A model generated the notes under the pieces. The model was given only the letters and a program-made list of their open reading frames with translations, ran no database searches and was not told where the DNA came from. A program made the position numbers and the translations under genes. Shown here in pieces: positions 1 to 10,175 of a stretch of 64,000 bases of DNA. Origin of the DNA: Mesotaenium endlicherianum. Lineage: Eukaryota; Streptophyta; Zygnematophyceae; Zygnematales; Mesotaeniaceae. Location of the stretch: contig WELA01001462.1 of assembly GCA_009602735.1 (NCBI GenBank), positions 533,588-597,587 of the forward strand. Reading direction: 5' to 3'. Each line of letters opens with the position of its first letter. Position 1 is the stretch's first letter.

Positions 1-372
1 CAACTTACTGCGACTTCTCTGGGCATACTTGAAGGCCTCCTCCAGTAGATCAAAGCCCTTGCCCAGCACTCTGTAGCGGTAGCTGCTGATTCTCCTCTGT
101 ACTTCTTCTTCAGCCTGCTGCTTCCGCCTTTCCTCAACTTGCCTCTCCTCATTTGCCTTCTTGGCCTCCTCTGCAGCTTGTCTATCCAGTTCTTCCTGCC
201 TCAACCTGGCCTGTTCCTCCTCCTCCTTCTTCGTTCGCGCCTCCCGCTGTTGTTGGAGTCGTGATTCCCAAGCGGAGATGGAGGATGATTTGATGTCGCC
301 ACGAAATTGCAAGTATTCTGCATCTGCCTCTTTCGCTCTTCTCTTCCTCTTAAGTTCCGACTTCTGAGTCAT
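1..372 (-). CDS. Family-2 accessory ORF3, coiled-coil, partial at window edge
   Basis: An uninterrupted frame runs from an ATG at base 372 to base 1, 124 codons, still open at the edge. The product is very rich in Glu, Lys, Arg, Gln and Ala and looks like a long alpha-helical coiled coil, then continues into a motif containing GKGFDLLEEAFKYAQ. It lies downstream of the chromodomain on the coding strand of the element, separated by about 370 bp of non-coding DNA with CTGTCAC repeats. The same ORF with stops is present in D2 at 24781-25765. No membrane segment is visible, so it is not an obvious env. Function is unknown. Confidence 0.6.
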   Translation of the reverse strand, partial: MTQKSELKRKRRAKEADAEYLQFRGDIKSSSISAWESRLQQQREARTKKEEEEQARLRQEELDRQAAEEAKKANEERQVEERRKQQAEEEVQRRISSYRYRVLGKGFDLLEEAFKYAQRSRSKL

Positions 373-740
373 CCTGCTCAATCATAAACACAATGAAGTT
401 AGTGAAGTCATGGTACTTCGCCGCTACTAAGTACCCTTGGTGGAGAAGAACGTGGTAGGGAGAGTTCCAAGTGTGTAATACCTTGTGTGAGTGAATAGAA
501 GAGGAGAATTGAGTCAGAGAGAAAAAGTGAGTGTGAGCGCAGGTGAAGTGTGTAAAATAATTACATAAAAGCACACTCCCTCCAACTTAATTTGAAGGTG
601 GGCTGCCTGTCACAACTGTCACTACCTGTCACTAACTGTCACGTTTAACTGTCACATTCCCCTCCAACTTACTTGGAGACAAGACCTCCTGTCAGCTGTC
701 CAGGGCGACTAAAATGACAGTTAGGGAGGGGTGCTAGCAG
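373..740. other. Non-coding spacer between chromodomain and ORF3 of D1
   Basis: No credible ORF is seen. The stretch around 605-700 carries repeated CTGTCAC motifs, shared with D2 near 26020-26090. This could be a leader or promoter for ORF3, but nothing in the sequence proves it. Confidence 0.4.
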
Positions 741-3700
741 CCCAGAGGTGGAACCGCTTCAACGCCCCTTTGGCATTGATCAGCTGGTCTTTAAATTCCC
801 AAGTATCCCCAGAGGCATTGTAACCCTTCCATCTGACTAGGTACTGTTAGATGATCGACTGACAGAGCGAGCGTCTAAAATATCCTCGACCTCATTCTCC
901 TCAGGGTCACCATCCCGGACAGCGGGGACCAGTCCCGGTTGGACACGTAACCGACCTGTGAACAGTGTGTCACCTTTTGATGTACGGTTTCAGGAAGCAG
1001 ACATTCAAGACTCGCTGACCCTTGTATTCTGCTGACATGTTCAGTTTGTAAGCATTCTGACCGACACGGCGCACCACCGAATATGGACCGACTCAGACTA
1101 GACCAAGCTTTTCCTTGACCACACCAGGCAGGTGTAGGTGTTGAGAATGCAATTTGACCAAATCGCCCTTAGAAAATGTCAGCTCTCGACGGTGTTGATT
1201 AGCGTAATTTTGTTGATTTACTTGGGCTTTGAGCAGGTTTTGTTGGACTTCTGACAGGGTGTCAGCAAACTCCTAGGTTAACTGGAGGGAGACCGGATTG
1301 TCAATCCCTTGAGGGTGAGTTGAAGATTCCCCTAGAACGTCTAAGGGAGACTTAGGGACTCTATCCAGGCTCACTTCAAAAGGAGTCTTGCCCGCTGACG
1401 CGTGCACCGCCCTGTTGACCGCAAACTGGATTTGAGGTAACGGGTTATCCCTATTGTCTTGTTTTTTGTTAATATATGCTCTCATCACCTCTTGCAGAAC
1501 TCAATTAGTTCTTTCAGTCTGCCCATCAGTCTGAGGGTGGTTTGCCGTGCTGAGCAGCTGTTTGGCTCCCATTAACCCCATTAAAGCTCTTCAGAACTTA
1601 GAGGTAAATTTTGAGTCTTTGTCTGAGATGATATTAGAGGGTAGCCCATGTTGGCATACTACATGGTTGTAAACTGTCTTGCTGTTTCGAGTGCAGTTAC
1701 TTTGACAGTTGTGGGGATGAAAATGACCATTTTTGTCAGCTTATCCACAACTACCAGTATCGAATCATGCCCATTGGCAGTTCGTGGCAGTGTTACCACC
1801 CTGTCCATGGATATTGTTTCCCAGCGTCCAGCTGGGATGGGCGGAGGTTGTAAGAGGCCCCCCGGTGCTGTGTGTCTAAACTTATTCCTTTGACACTGAT
1901 CACATGACTTAACGTATTTCAAGACCTCCCGAGGCAATCCCTCCCAGTGATAATGTTTTGCCAGTTTGCCAACGGTTTTGGCCTGCCCCAAATGCCCACC
2001 CAATAAACTGTCATGTGTTTGACTCAGTAAAAGGGACCTTATTTCCAAGTTATTGGGAGTGACCAGCTTCAGCCACTCAGACCCCTCGCTTAAGCTTATA
2101 CCCTAGTGCAGTAGTTGGACGCACACCATCAGTGGGGCTGGGCTCAAATGTTGGGTCAGAAAGGTAGGCTTTCCTAAGTTTGTTCAAGGAAGGATTTTTT
2201 CACCTTTAGTGAAGTGAGTGCACACAGGTTTTTATCTACAGCATACTGATTGAAGTTCCTTTCTAGCAATTCGGGTCTTCTAGAGAGTGCATCAGCAGGA
2301 ATCAACTTCCCTGGTTTGTAGTCGATCTGGACTTGAAACTGCTCCAGCATCTGGCTCCAGCGGTTCTCCCTCCTGGACAGCTTGGACTTCTTCTGGAAGT
2401 GAGTCAGAGCTAGATGATCTGTAATCACCTTAAAAGCTTTACCATGTAAGTATGCTCTCCACTGTGTGAGCACATGAATGATAACTAGCAGCTCTTTATC
2501 ATGCACTGAGTAATTAATCTCCGCTGGATTAAATTTCATAGACTCATACAACACAGGATGCCACGCCTCCCGTACCTTACCATCCTTTGTGGTTTTGTCA
2601 GCAGGCTGCAACAAAATAGCACCCATGGCAAAGTCAGAGGCATCAGTAACCACCTGCACCGGTTTGCTGGGGTCATACACGGCTAGCACTGGGGCAGAAC
2701 AGAGGGCATCTTTAAGGGCCTGGAAGGCAGCCTGCTGCTCTTCCCCCCACACATACCCGATGTCTTTCTTAGTAAGGTCAGTCAGTTTACTGGCCTTTGT
2801 AAAAATAAATCTTAATAAATGTCCTATAGTAGTTAGCCAACTCAAGGAAGGATCTAATTTCGAAGACAGATTGTGGTACAGGCCAGTTCTTTATGGTCAG
2901 GACCTTCTTAGGATCCACACTGATGCCTTCTTTGCTGACAACATGGTCTAGAAATTCAATACTTTCCTTGAAGAAATCACACTTGCTCATTTAAGCATAC
3001 AATTGGTTTCTTCTCAGGGTGTCCATAACTGTCTTTAAGTGTTCAGCATGCTGAGCTTCATCTTTAGAGAAGATTAAAATATCATCTACAAAGACTTGCA
3101 CAAATTTATCCAGGTAAGGTCTGAAAATGTCATTCATAGCGCCCATGAAGGTTGCAGGAGCATTAGTCAGTCCAAATGGCATCAAGTTGTGTGCGGAAGG
3201 CAGTTTTTTGTTCATCCCCCTCAGCAATTTTGATGATAACCACTCTTGAGATCTATCTTACTGAACACTTTAGCACCAGACAGGGTATCAAGCAAGTCCT
3301 CGATTCTGGGGAAAGCATACTTGTTTTACACTGTAATTCTGTTAAGAGCTCTGTAATCAACTCACGTTCGCATACTCCCATCCTTCTTCGTAACAAAGAG
3401 GATGGGTGCGCCATAGGGTGATAAACTGGAGGAAATGTAACCATTTTCCTCAAACTCTGCAATCTGTGTTTTCAAGTGTTCTTTTTACTCATCGCTTTCC
3501 ACATAGGACAAGCCATAAGTGCGTTGCCAGGGTGGCTGACTCCCAGGTAATAAGTCAATCCTATGATCCACTTCCCTCTCAGGAGGTAGTCCTGGAGGTA
3601 TATTGAAAACATCAGCATACTGAGCAACAATTTTTGCAGCAGTTGGGTGCGCCGGAGGTCTTACCTTTTTCTCAGCCATTTCTTCAGGTTGCGGGGGTAC

Positions 3701-4500
3701 CTCTCTTAGCAGCACACAAAACATTCTGTCTTCCTTCTGGTTCCAGCTTTTGATGAACTCTATTGCATTCAACAATTTGCATCCTCCTAGAAGCCTCTCC
3801 TTTTTCTTCATTTGCCATCGATACAGGACAAGAGGAAGAGCACTGGTGGGTGCCAAGTTAGTCTGCCTATCACTGGCTCCTCTCACTTTGACTGTACCTC
3901 TGCTCCAACGCACTTCAACTTGATGTTTATTAAGCCAAGACCTGCCTAGCACGAGATCATAAAAACCAGTGTTGAGTACCTCAAATGTAAGCGTTTCAAT
4001 TAGAACTGCAATGCCAAAACCTGACTGGACCTCAATAGGCTTGGTTATGATTCCTCCCGGGATACTTGAGGCATCTCCAAGGAATATTTTTCGATAACCT
4101 TGGGTGACAGTAAGCAGCCTTAGCAGCTTAACTAAGTCCTTATGGATGAAATTATGTGACGCCCCTCCGTCAACAAATGCCCTCACCTTCCTACCTGCAA
4201 TTATGCAATGCAGTAGGATAGGGGGGACTGTCTTTTCCTGACTTTTGTATTTTTCTCCTGACTTAGCAAAGAAATGTTGGACATCAGGTGGAACAAGATC
4301 ATCCAAAGTGTGCACTCTCTGGAAATCCATTTTGCTGATGGTCTCCTTTATCTGGTTGTCAGGCATGCATAGTGAATCCAGTTCAGCAGGACTCACAACA
4401 CCTGCTACGAGGGCAGCTAGTGACGACTCACTATCTCTAGCATCCTCACAGGCAATAGACTGGATTACTGACTGCTGCTGTCTTTTAAAGGCTGGTCTTT
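741..4500 (-). pseudogene. Decayed pol of family-2 element D1
   Basis: Fragments in several frames cover the polyprotein. The protease segment is at 3485-4396, with AFVDGGASH at the active site. The RT segment is at 2991-3227, with [11 protein letters not shown] carrying the catalytic aspartates. The RT thumb is at 2787-2990 and RNase H at 2174-2845, with VTDASDFAMGAILLQ and the Ty3-type connection. The integrase zinc-binding domain is at 1659-2048 (GHLGQAKTV, then CDQCQRNK) and the integrase C-terminal part at 1273-1488. A chromodomain remnant with EVEDILDARS and WKGY-like residues lies around 745-910. Frameshifts and stops separate these blocks, so no functional product is expected. Confidence 0.88.
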
Positions 4501-5930
4501 TCTCTCAACCTTTGGGACGTGCTTGTCTGGACACTGCTCTCTGAAGTGACCCGTCTGCTGGCAATGGAAGCAACAGATTTTACTGAGGCTGGTCTCGGCT
4601 TAGTCCTACCACCACCTCTTTCATAGCCGCCTCGAGGGAAACCACCTCTCCCTCTGGACTGCATAGCATTGTACTCTTACTCATATTCATCACCCTGATT
4701 ATCCTCAGCCTGGTCTCCTTCAATTGCGCTGCTGGAACCGTGGGGCTTTTTGACAACCTTAGTCACCAAAGCATTACTCTGGCGCTTGTGATTGAACTGC
4801 TGCTGATCCCAGGCATCAGCATCCTGGATCAAGTCAGCAAGTTTCTCATACTTCTTTTCAGCAAAATGACCAGAGACTTCGGATTTCAAGCCATGCCTGA
4901 AGTTTGCTATCCTGTACCGCTCTGGCAAGTCTGGCTGCTTCATCATGTTCTCCTGGAAGTTTTGAGAAAACTCAGCAACTGAAGTGGTCTACTTCAGTGT
5001 CAATAGGATCATCGCATAGATACCTTTCTCCTGCTGGTTGATCACATCAAACTTCTCATGAAGTTTCTCGACAAACTCTACCCAAGTAGGGTCACCGAGT
5101 TGTTAGGCATTACGCTCTCCTTTCCAATACAGCCACCAGTCTGCTGCACTACCTTTCAATAGTGCACCAGTGTGCCTGACCTTCTCCTAATCCGGCAGTT
5201 CTAGGTAGTTCTCCAGCCACTGCTCAACATCAGCGAGAAACTTGATTTGGTAATACTTTTTGTTCCCCTCAGGTTCATAATCCTGGGGAGGTTTCGGCTT
5301 GGGCTTACTAGGCCCTCTGCCACCACCACTAGTGGTTTGAGAACCCTGTTGATCTTTGTCCCGCAGCAGAGACATTATGATTCTCTTGTCCTCCTGTTGG
5401 GACTGATACATGCTCGCCATTTGCGATTGCATTTGCACGAATAATGCTCCCAAATCCGCACTCTGAGGTGGGAGTCTAGCAAATGCAGCAATAGCAGTGG
5501 CATGATCTTGATGAGTAGTGTCCTCAACAGTCCCTCTAGCTCCTGCAGCAGCAATTCCTGCCGCATTCAGCCGGTCACGAATTTGACCTAGGGGCACATT
5601 GAGTTGTACAGCAGGAGGTGGGTTTGGAACATTGGCCCTTGATGCCATAAGTTCTTCGACAGTGCGCTCGTCCGCTGGCTGTCCTTCCCTCCTTTCTGTA
5701 TCTTCAGCAGCCTTTGCTATTCTGGCTTTCTACTCCTCAGCCTGCTGTGCTGCGACAGAGGCAATAGCAGTTGCGTCATCTGCAACCTCTCTTGCTGCAG
5801 TACCTGCCAGTGCTTCGGAATAGGTACGTGTTCCCGCTACATGGCTTTCCGCCTGATTTTTGACATTCTCGTTATCCTGGTTCTCCATGTCTTGGGAGTT
5901 GCTAGTTTGAGACCTTGTCCTTATCATACA
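4500..5930 (-). pseudogene. Decayed gag of family-2 element D1
   Basis: The N-terminal part (5730-5927) starts at an ATG followed by RTRSQTSNS. The middle part (5187-5648) is Ala/Gln rich and ends in LADVEQWLENYLELPD. The C-terminal part (4677-4946) covers the capsid-like region with MMKQPDLPERYR. Together they align with the gag of D2. In-frame stops occur at several points. The slippery sequence TTTAAAA near the gag/pol junction is retained, but the hairpin that follows it in D2 is partly mispaired here. Confidence 0.82.
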
Positions 5931-5962
5931 AAGAAGACTGTGATAATAGCTCCGATACTTCT

Positions 5963-6573
5963 AATACAAATTGACTTACCAAATAAGCGATTAACAATTA
6001 ATGAAGATCTTTATATCAGCAAGTAATCTTTATGGTATTTTTTGTTGATTGATTTAACAGAAAAAAGACAACACACTAGCAGTGGACAATACTCGCAAGT
6101 CAAATGGAAGTAAACTAGCATCAATAATGCAATCGATAAACTCACACATCAGCAAGGCTAGGAGACAGTGCATATCAACGGCTTCTCGCCTTCGATTGAG
6201 ATCTCTCTCAGTAAGCTGTACAAAAGAGTTGGCCTCGTTTCCGAATGCCCAACTCGAGGGCAATACCTAACATATGTACATGGAATGAGTTTATTGTTCA
6301 ACGGCAAGTGCAATGGCACCGCTTACCCGGGAGTTAACCACGTTGGTAGGACCTCGGTTAACCAAATCCACCGCCATCTCCCATCATCCCGAATCGCCAT
6401 CCATCCGAAGGATGTCATCTGGCCATTCATCTAGCACACCACACCTAGATGCACATCTAGGCAGTTTGCTGCTACTGAGTACGGAAGTCAACTGGCTATC
6501 AAAGAATGTGTCAGCAAGCTGACCTAGTAGACTTCAGCTTGCTGCTCCCGGTTGAGTCATTAAACTAATAATT
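5963..6573 (-). repeat. Truncated 5' LTR of D1
   Basis: The sequence aligns with the 719-bp LTRs of D2 from their primer-binding-site edge onward, then the match stops abruptly near 6573, where unrelated sequence begins. The PBS immediately to the left (around 5949-5962) is degenerate. Short ORFs inside it recur in every LTR copy and are not genes. Confidence 0.85.
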
Positions 6574-6729
6574 ATATGCCCTAACCCTCTGCATCTTTTT
6601 GCAGCTGCAACATATAACTTCGTGTCTGCGCCTCCAACTATTTTGGCACATTCAGTAAGCTGCATATTACTGAGGCCTATGAACTTAATTTCATGAAAAC
6701 ATAGACCCGCCTTTGTATCCTACTGCCTT

Positions 6730-7480
6730 ATGTCTATCTGCGTCATGGAATATGGTGAAGAATCTCTGCGAACGTTAGAAGGAATAAGTCTCCATTTGTG
6801 GATCAAATCATGCATTAGAGATTGTAATGAAGACTTCAAGAGTATGCTAGAAATCATGGACAAAACTGTGAACGACCTACGGGCTTGTACTATGCGCATG
6901 CAGCGCTTTGTTGTGGCTTACAAGGAGCGTATAAAAGCTGATGAAATAATCACTCCACCACTTGTTATGAGAATTATTAGAACACACTTCTGGTTAGAAG
7001 AAGCAAGGGAGTACTGCAATACAATACTTCACAGGTTGGACAAGGCTGTCAACATTCAAAGTAGCATGGCTGATGGTATGCGGGCACTACAGGCAGGAGC
7101 TAACAGTATTCTTGACGCAATCCTAGAGTACGAGTTTTTTTGTCTTGGGTGAGATATCTTGTGCACACCAGAGGCGAGAAATTGTAGGTTGGGGTGGATT
7201 GTTCTTAATATTTCCTCTGGTTAATTGTATTCCAAATTACTATGTTTCAGCTATTGTTACTTATTGCTGTTATCGAGACTCTTCACTAGGCTGCCAGTTT
7301 GGCTCGCAGTCTTATCCTGTTTGCTGAATGTGTTCATATTACTTGTTGTCCAGGTGCACATCCAGAATCCCGTACATCCTCAGGACTTGCAACGTCGGCA
7401 ACTTTCCCTATTGCAGCTTCCCCCAGGTGGACAAGCACCGGTGGCACAGGACATAGTCCAAGCCCCTCAGCTATGTATGT
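6730..7480 (+). CDS. Hypothetical two-exon gene, helical protein
   Basis: An ORF from ATG 6730 gives about 140 residues of helix-forming sequence with evenly spaced Leu, Met and Ile and no family I recognise. The frame closes at a GGTGAGA motif, a good splice donor (exon end about 7148). A pyrimidine-rich tract ending in CAG gives an acceptor at about 7353. Joining these two sites keeps the frame open for roughly 35 more codons, to a TAG near 7456. This model is an inference from splice-site shape only. It could equally be a remnant exon of a gene truncated by the D1 insertion next door. Confidence 0.3.
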
Positions 7481-7485
7481 GCAAG

Positions 7486-8338
7486 ACATCAAAGCCAACT
7501 TTTTGCACAAGAAAATCATTGATTAGGACTTCCTCTCGATTTCCTGTGTAGGTGAACCCAGTAGATTAGGGAAGCGCAAAAAGTGATGGGTGAATAAAAG
7601 CCTTGTAAATAGCAATATACTTAGCCCATCCTCTTCGTTTGTAACCACTACGTTGCTAGAAGAGGCGCACTTTGCATTCAACAAGGGTCAACTCTGTACT
7701 ATTGTGGCACTGCTGTAACGGATATACGGCTTGTTAAATGGTTGCCTACATGACACTTTGGCTCACTTGTTCCGATCTTCTTCACTGTTGATATGACCTT
7801 GCCTTCCATACAATATGTCTATGTCCTGGTTTCTTGTTGCTTGGAACAGGTCCTTCACCTTCAACAAGTACATACTAGAACAATCTATTTGAAGTCCGTG
7901 ACCTTAGGATATAATAAGTGAACTTTATTTGAAAGACTAATCTGCAAGGCACTCTGCTTTTGAGTTGATTGTCGAGCGCATGATGGTGAAGCATCATTAA
8001 TACCACTACCCCAAAAAGGGTCATTGCTGCGGAAACTCCACCTCACAGCACTGCCTAAGTAATATTTACCCAAGAGCAGCTCATGGACCTGTTCGCCCAA
8101 TGTGGGCCCTAGTCCTACACCATTCACTAGGATCTTAGTATGGTTGGTGGCCTCATATTACAATATTGAATATTTATGTGAATTATGTTTCAAGATGAGA
8201 TAGAATATATCCGGATGTGATTGAATTTGCAAAAGAAGTTCAAAGTAACATAGTAGTCACATCATGTGTCTTGTACTCACTCCACCTATTTGTAAGAAGT
8301 GTATTGCTTATTGAAGCAAGGACAAGTAACAGCAAGAC
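7486..8338. other. Spacer with homology to the tandem gene unit
   Basis: No gene is supported. The stretch from about 8085 to 8300 matches the spacer at about 17800-18125: both share a run around GACCTGTTCG, CACCATTC and GATTGAATTTG. This marks the left end of a tandemly repeated unit that element A later split. Confidence 0.55.
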
Positions 8339-8843
8339 TGTAGTGATTTGAGTTATTTTATATATTAATTTGCATATATTTTAATATTTTCAAATATATT
8401 TGGAGTAGTATTATGTGGATTCAAGTGTGAATAGGTACTCTAGTGACTTGGTTCATGTCCTTTGAACCTTCTAAGGCATTTTCAAAGTTAGAGGAAAGAC
8501 CTAGAAGAACTCCACGTGGCAAAAGTCAAATGTGCCATTTTTAGGTCAAAAGGACATGTGTACATTATTCTAGAAAGAGGTGGCAAGTTTTGGGATGTGT
8601 TGGGTGCCAACACATCAACATACACCTTCCTAGAAATTACTTATGTAGCAAGTATATAAACAAGAGCTAGAACATAGAAAGACATTCCAGAATCACTCTT
8701 GTACTTGCCAAAACCCAGAAATATATTAACTTTCAAGAAGCCATCTCTCTTTCAAGAAGCTACCACTTGTATTCAAAGATCCTTGTCTTGAGTAGATAAA
8801 GTATTATATTCCACTAAGTACTTTATCTATCTGTTTTACTACA
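8339..8843 (+). repeat. 5' LTR of element A
   Basis: It starts TGTAGTGATTTGAG and ends TTTTACTACA, next to the PBS. It contains the element promoter (TATA-like box at about 8652-8660) and is about 96% identical to the 3' LTR. Confidence 0.96.
8652..8661 (+). promoter_or_regulatory. TATA-like box in the LTR promoter
   Basis: TATATAAA sits about 185 bp before the LTR end and is conserved in all family-1 LTRs here (for example 14860-14867). This is the expected position for the U3 promoter. Transcription start is inferred to lie 25-35 bp downstream. Confidence 0.55.
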
Positions 8844-8844
8844 G

Positions 8845-8861
8845 TGGTATCGGAGCTAGGC
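8845..8861 (+). other. Primer-binding site, initiator Met-tRNA
   Basis: TGGTATCGGAGCTAGGC begins one base after the LTR. TGGTATC[AG]GAGC is the complement of the 3' end of plant initiator methionine tRNA, the usual primer of plant LTR elements. Confidence 0.85.
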
Positions 8862-8880
8862 ACTTTGGTAGCACAAGAAG

Positions 8881-10161
8881 ATGGCCGATCCTCAAGACCA
8901 ACAGCAAGCTTTCGAAGGAAGCCCTTCCTCTCCAAGACACCCTCCTCCAGCGCCGATGGGAGAGCCCACTCAAGAAAATCTGCAACAACAAGAAGCACCA
9001 CAAGGAGGAGCACACCCTCCTCCAGCGTCGATGGGAGAGCCTACTCAAGGAAATCTGCAACAACAAGAAGCACCACAAGGAGGAGCACCGTCAAATCCCG
9101 TGGCAGCCGCTATAGCAAAGTTGACCCCACCACAAGGAGTTCCCGCAAATGAGTGGGCAGCCTTCCTAATGACCGTCCACAATCAAGTGGGCTTGGCCAC
9201 CTATGAAGCAACCGTGCAAGCGTCAAGAGAAGCTATGGCTTCCATGGTTGCCCCTGTTGCGAGCAATGCTCAAAATCCAGCCCCGGCTCAAGCGCCTCCA
9301 CAAGAGCCAACGAGAGCAAGGAAACTCATCAAGCCCTGCAAACCCGACACTTTCAACCCCGGGAAAGGTGCCAACCTGAATTTATGGCTCTACCAAGTGG
9401 AGACGTACCTCGCGTTCCTTGAAGTACCCGAGGAGGACTACGTTCCCTTTGCCGTTACCTTACTTAGAGGAGCAGCAACATCATGGTGGCGTAACTATCA
9501 AGCGGCTATATATCAAGCTATGGCGCACCCCATGCTCGGCCAAGAGCCCCCACCATCATATGCAAGATGGGCAGATTTTCGTGAGGCCCTCAAGAAGCAA
9601 TTCATGCCCATCAATGCGGAGAAGATTGCCCGAGGAAAGCTCCACCATCTCAAGCAAACGACGTCCGTTCAAGAGTATACATCCAGATTTCACGCCCTCA
9701 CTCTTGAGATCCCCAACATGTCTCTCGAGGAGAAGATTGACCGTTACATCTTTGGCCTCAAACCCAAGGTGGCAAAGGAAGTGGAGTTACGCGACTTGAC
9801 GGACTTCTCAAAGATCATTGAAGTGGCCCAAAAGGTGGATACCTTGGATTTCAAGCACTCCGTGCCTTCATCTTCACGGGTACCGACGACGCGGGTGTAC
9901 GCAGCCCCTTCCACATCCGAATCTGGACCCACACCCATGGAAATCGGAGTTATTAAAAGGGACCCCGCGGCTGCCCGGAAGAGTGGAAGACCCTCCAATG
10001 ACACTTATGATGCAAGAAACCAGCAAGGAGTGAAAGCAAGACTCTCCCCGGCTGAAAAAGAAGCTCTCATGACGGCTGGACTATGCTTCTATTGCAAGGA
10101 AAAGGGCCATCGTGCACTTTCATGCCCCAAAAAGTTGTCAAAAAACGGACAGCGCCGGTAG
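8881..10161 (+). CDS. gag: Gag of element A
   Basis: A 426-residue intact ORF. The first 70 residues are a Gln/Pro/Gly-rich segment made of two near-identical repeats containing [20 protein letters not shown] Ty3-type capsid (retrotransposon gag) region follows from about residue 140 to 290, with [20 protein letters not shown] and [14 protein letters not shown] zinc knuckle, [14 protein letters not shown], lies near residues 402-415. The protein should form the particle and bind element RNA. The start is the first ATG after the PBS. The stop (10159-10161) lies inside the frameshift hairpin. It is almost identical to the gag of B and C. Confidence 0.95.
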   Translation: MADPQDQQQAFEGSPSSPRHPPPAPMGEPTQENLQQQEAPQGGAHPPPASMGEPTQGNLQQQEAPQGGAPSNPVAAAIAKLTPPQGVPANEWAAFLMTVHNQVGLATYEATVQASREAMASMVAPVASNAQNPAPAQAPPQEPTRARKLIKPCKPDTFNPGKGANLNLWLYQVETYLAFLEVPEEDYVPFAVTLLRGAATSWWRNYQAAIYQAMAHPMLGQEPPPSYARWADFREALKKQFMPINAEKIARGKLHHLKQTTSVQEYTSRFHALTLEIPNMSLEEKIDRYIFGLKPKVAKEVELRDLTDFSKIIEVAQKVDTLDFKHSVPSSSRVPTTRVYAAPSTSESGPTPMEIGVIKRDPAAARKSGRPSNDTYDARNQQGVKARLSPAEKEALMTAGLCFYCKEKGHRALSCPKKLSKNGQRR

Positions 10162-10175
10162 GCCAGGAGCCTACC
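10140..10175 (+). other. -1 ribosomal frameshift signal, gag/pol of element A
   Basis: The heptamer A AAA AAC (10140-10146) is in the correct register to the gag frame (tcA AAA AAC). Pol continues in the -1 frame exactly from this point. Ten bases later comes a perfect 7-bp GC-rich hairpin, GGTAGGC / GCCTACC with a 5-base loop (10157-10175). The heptamer-spacer-stem layout is that of established -1 frameshift sites of retroviruses and retroelements. Activity is inferred. Confidence 0.75.

Larger units (their letters stand above)
1..6573 (-). mobile_element. Family-2 Ty3/gypsy chromovirus, copy D1, truncated
   Basis: Read on the minus strand, this stretch gives in order a 5' LTR fragment, a decayed primer-binding site, gag, protease, reverse transcriptase, RNase H, integrase, chromodomain and a third ORF that leaves the window at base 1. 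It matches the better preserved copy D2 (23956-37881) segment by segment. Coding frames are broken by many stops and frameshifts. The LTR at its right end lacks about 110-150 bp compared with the 719-bp LTRs of D2, so the outer end was lost. The 3' LTR lies outside the window. D1 keeps the RT catalytic half and RNase H that D2 has deleted, so the two copies together define the family. Confidence 0.9.
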
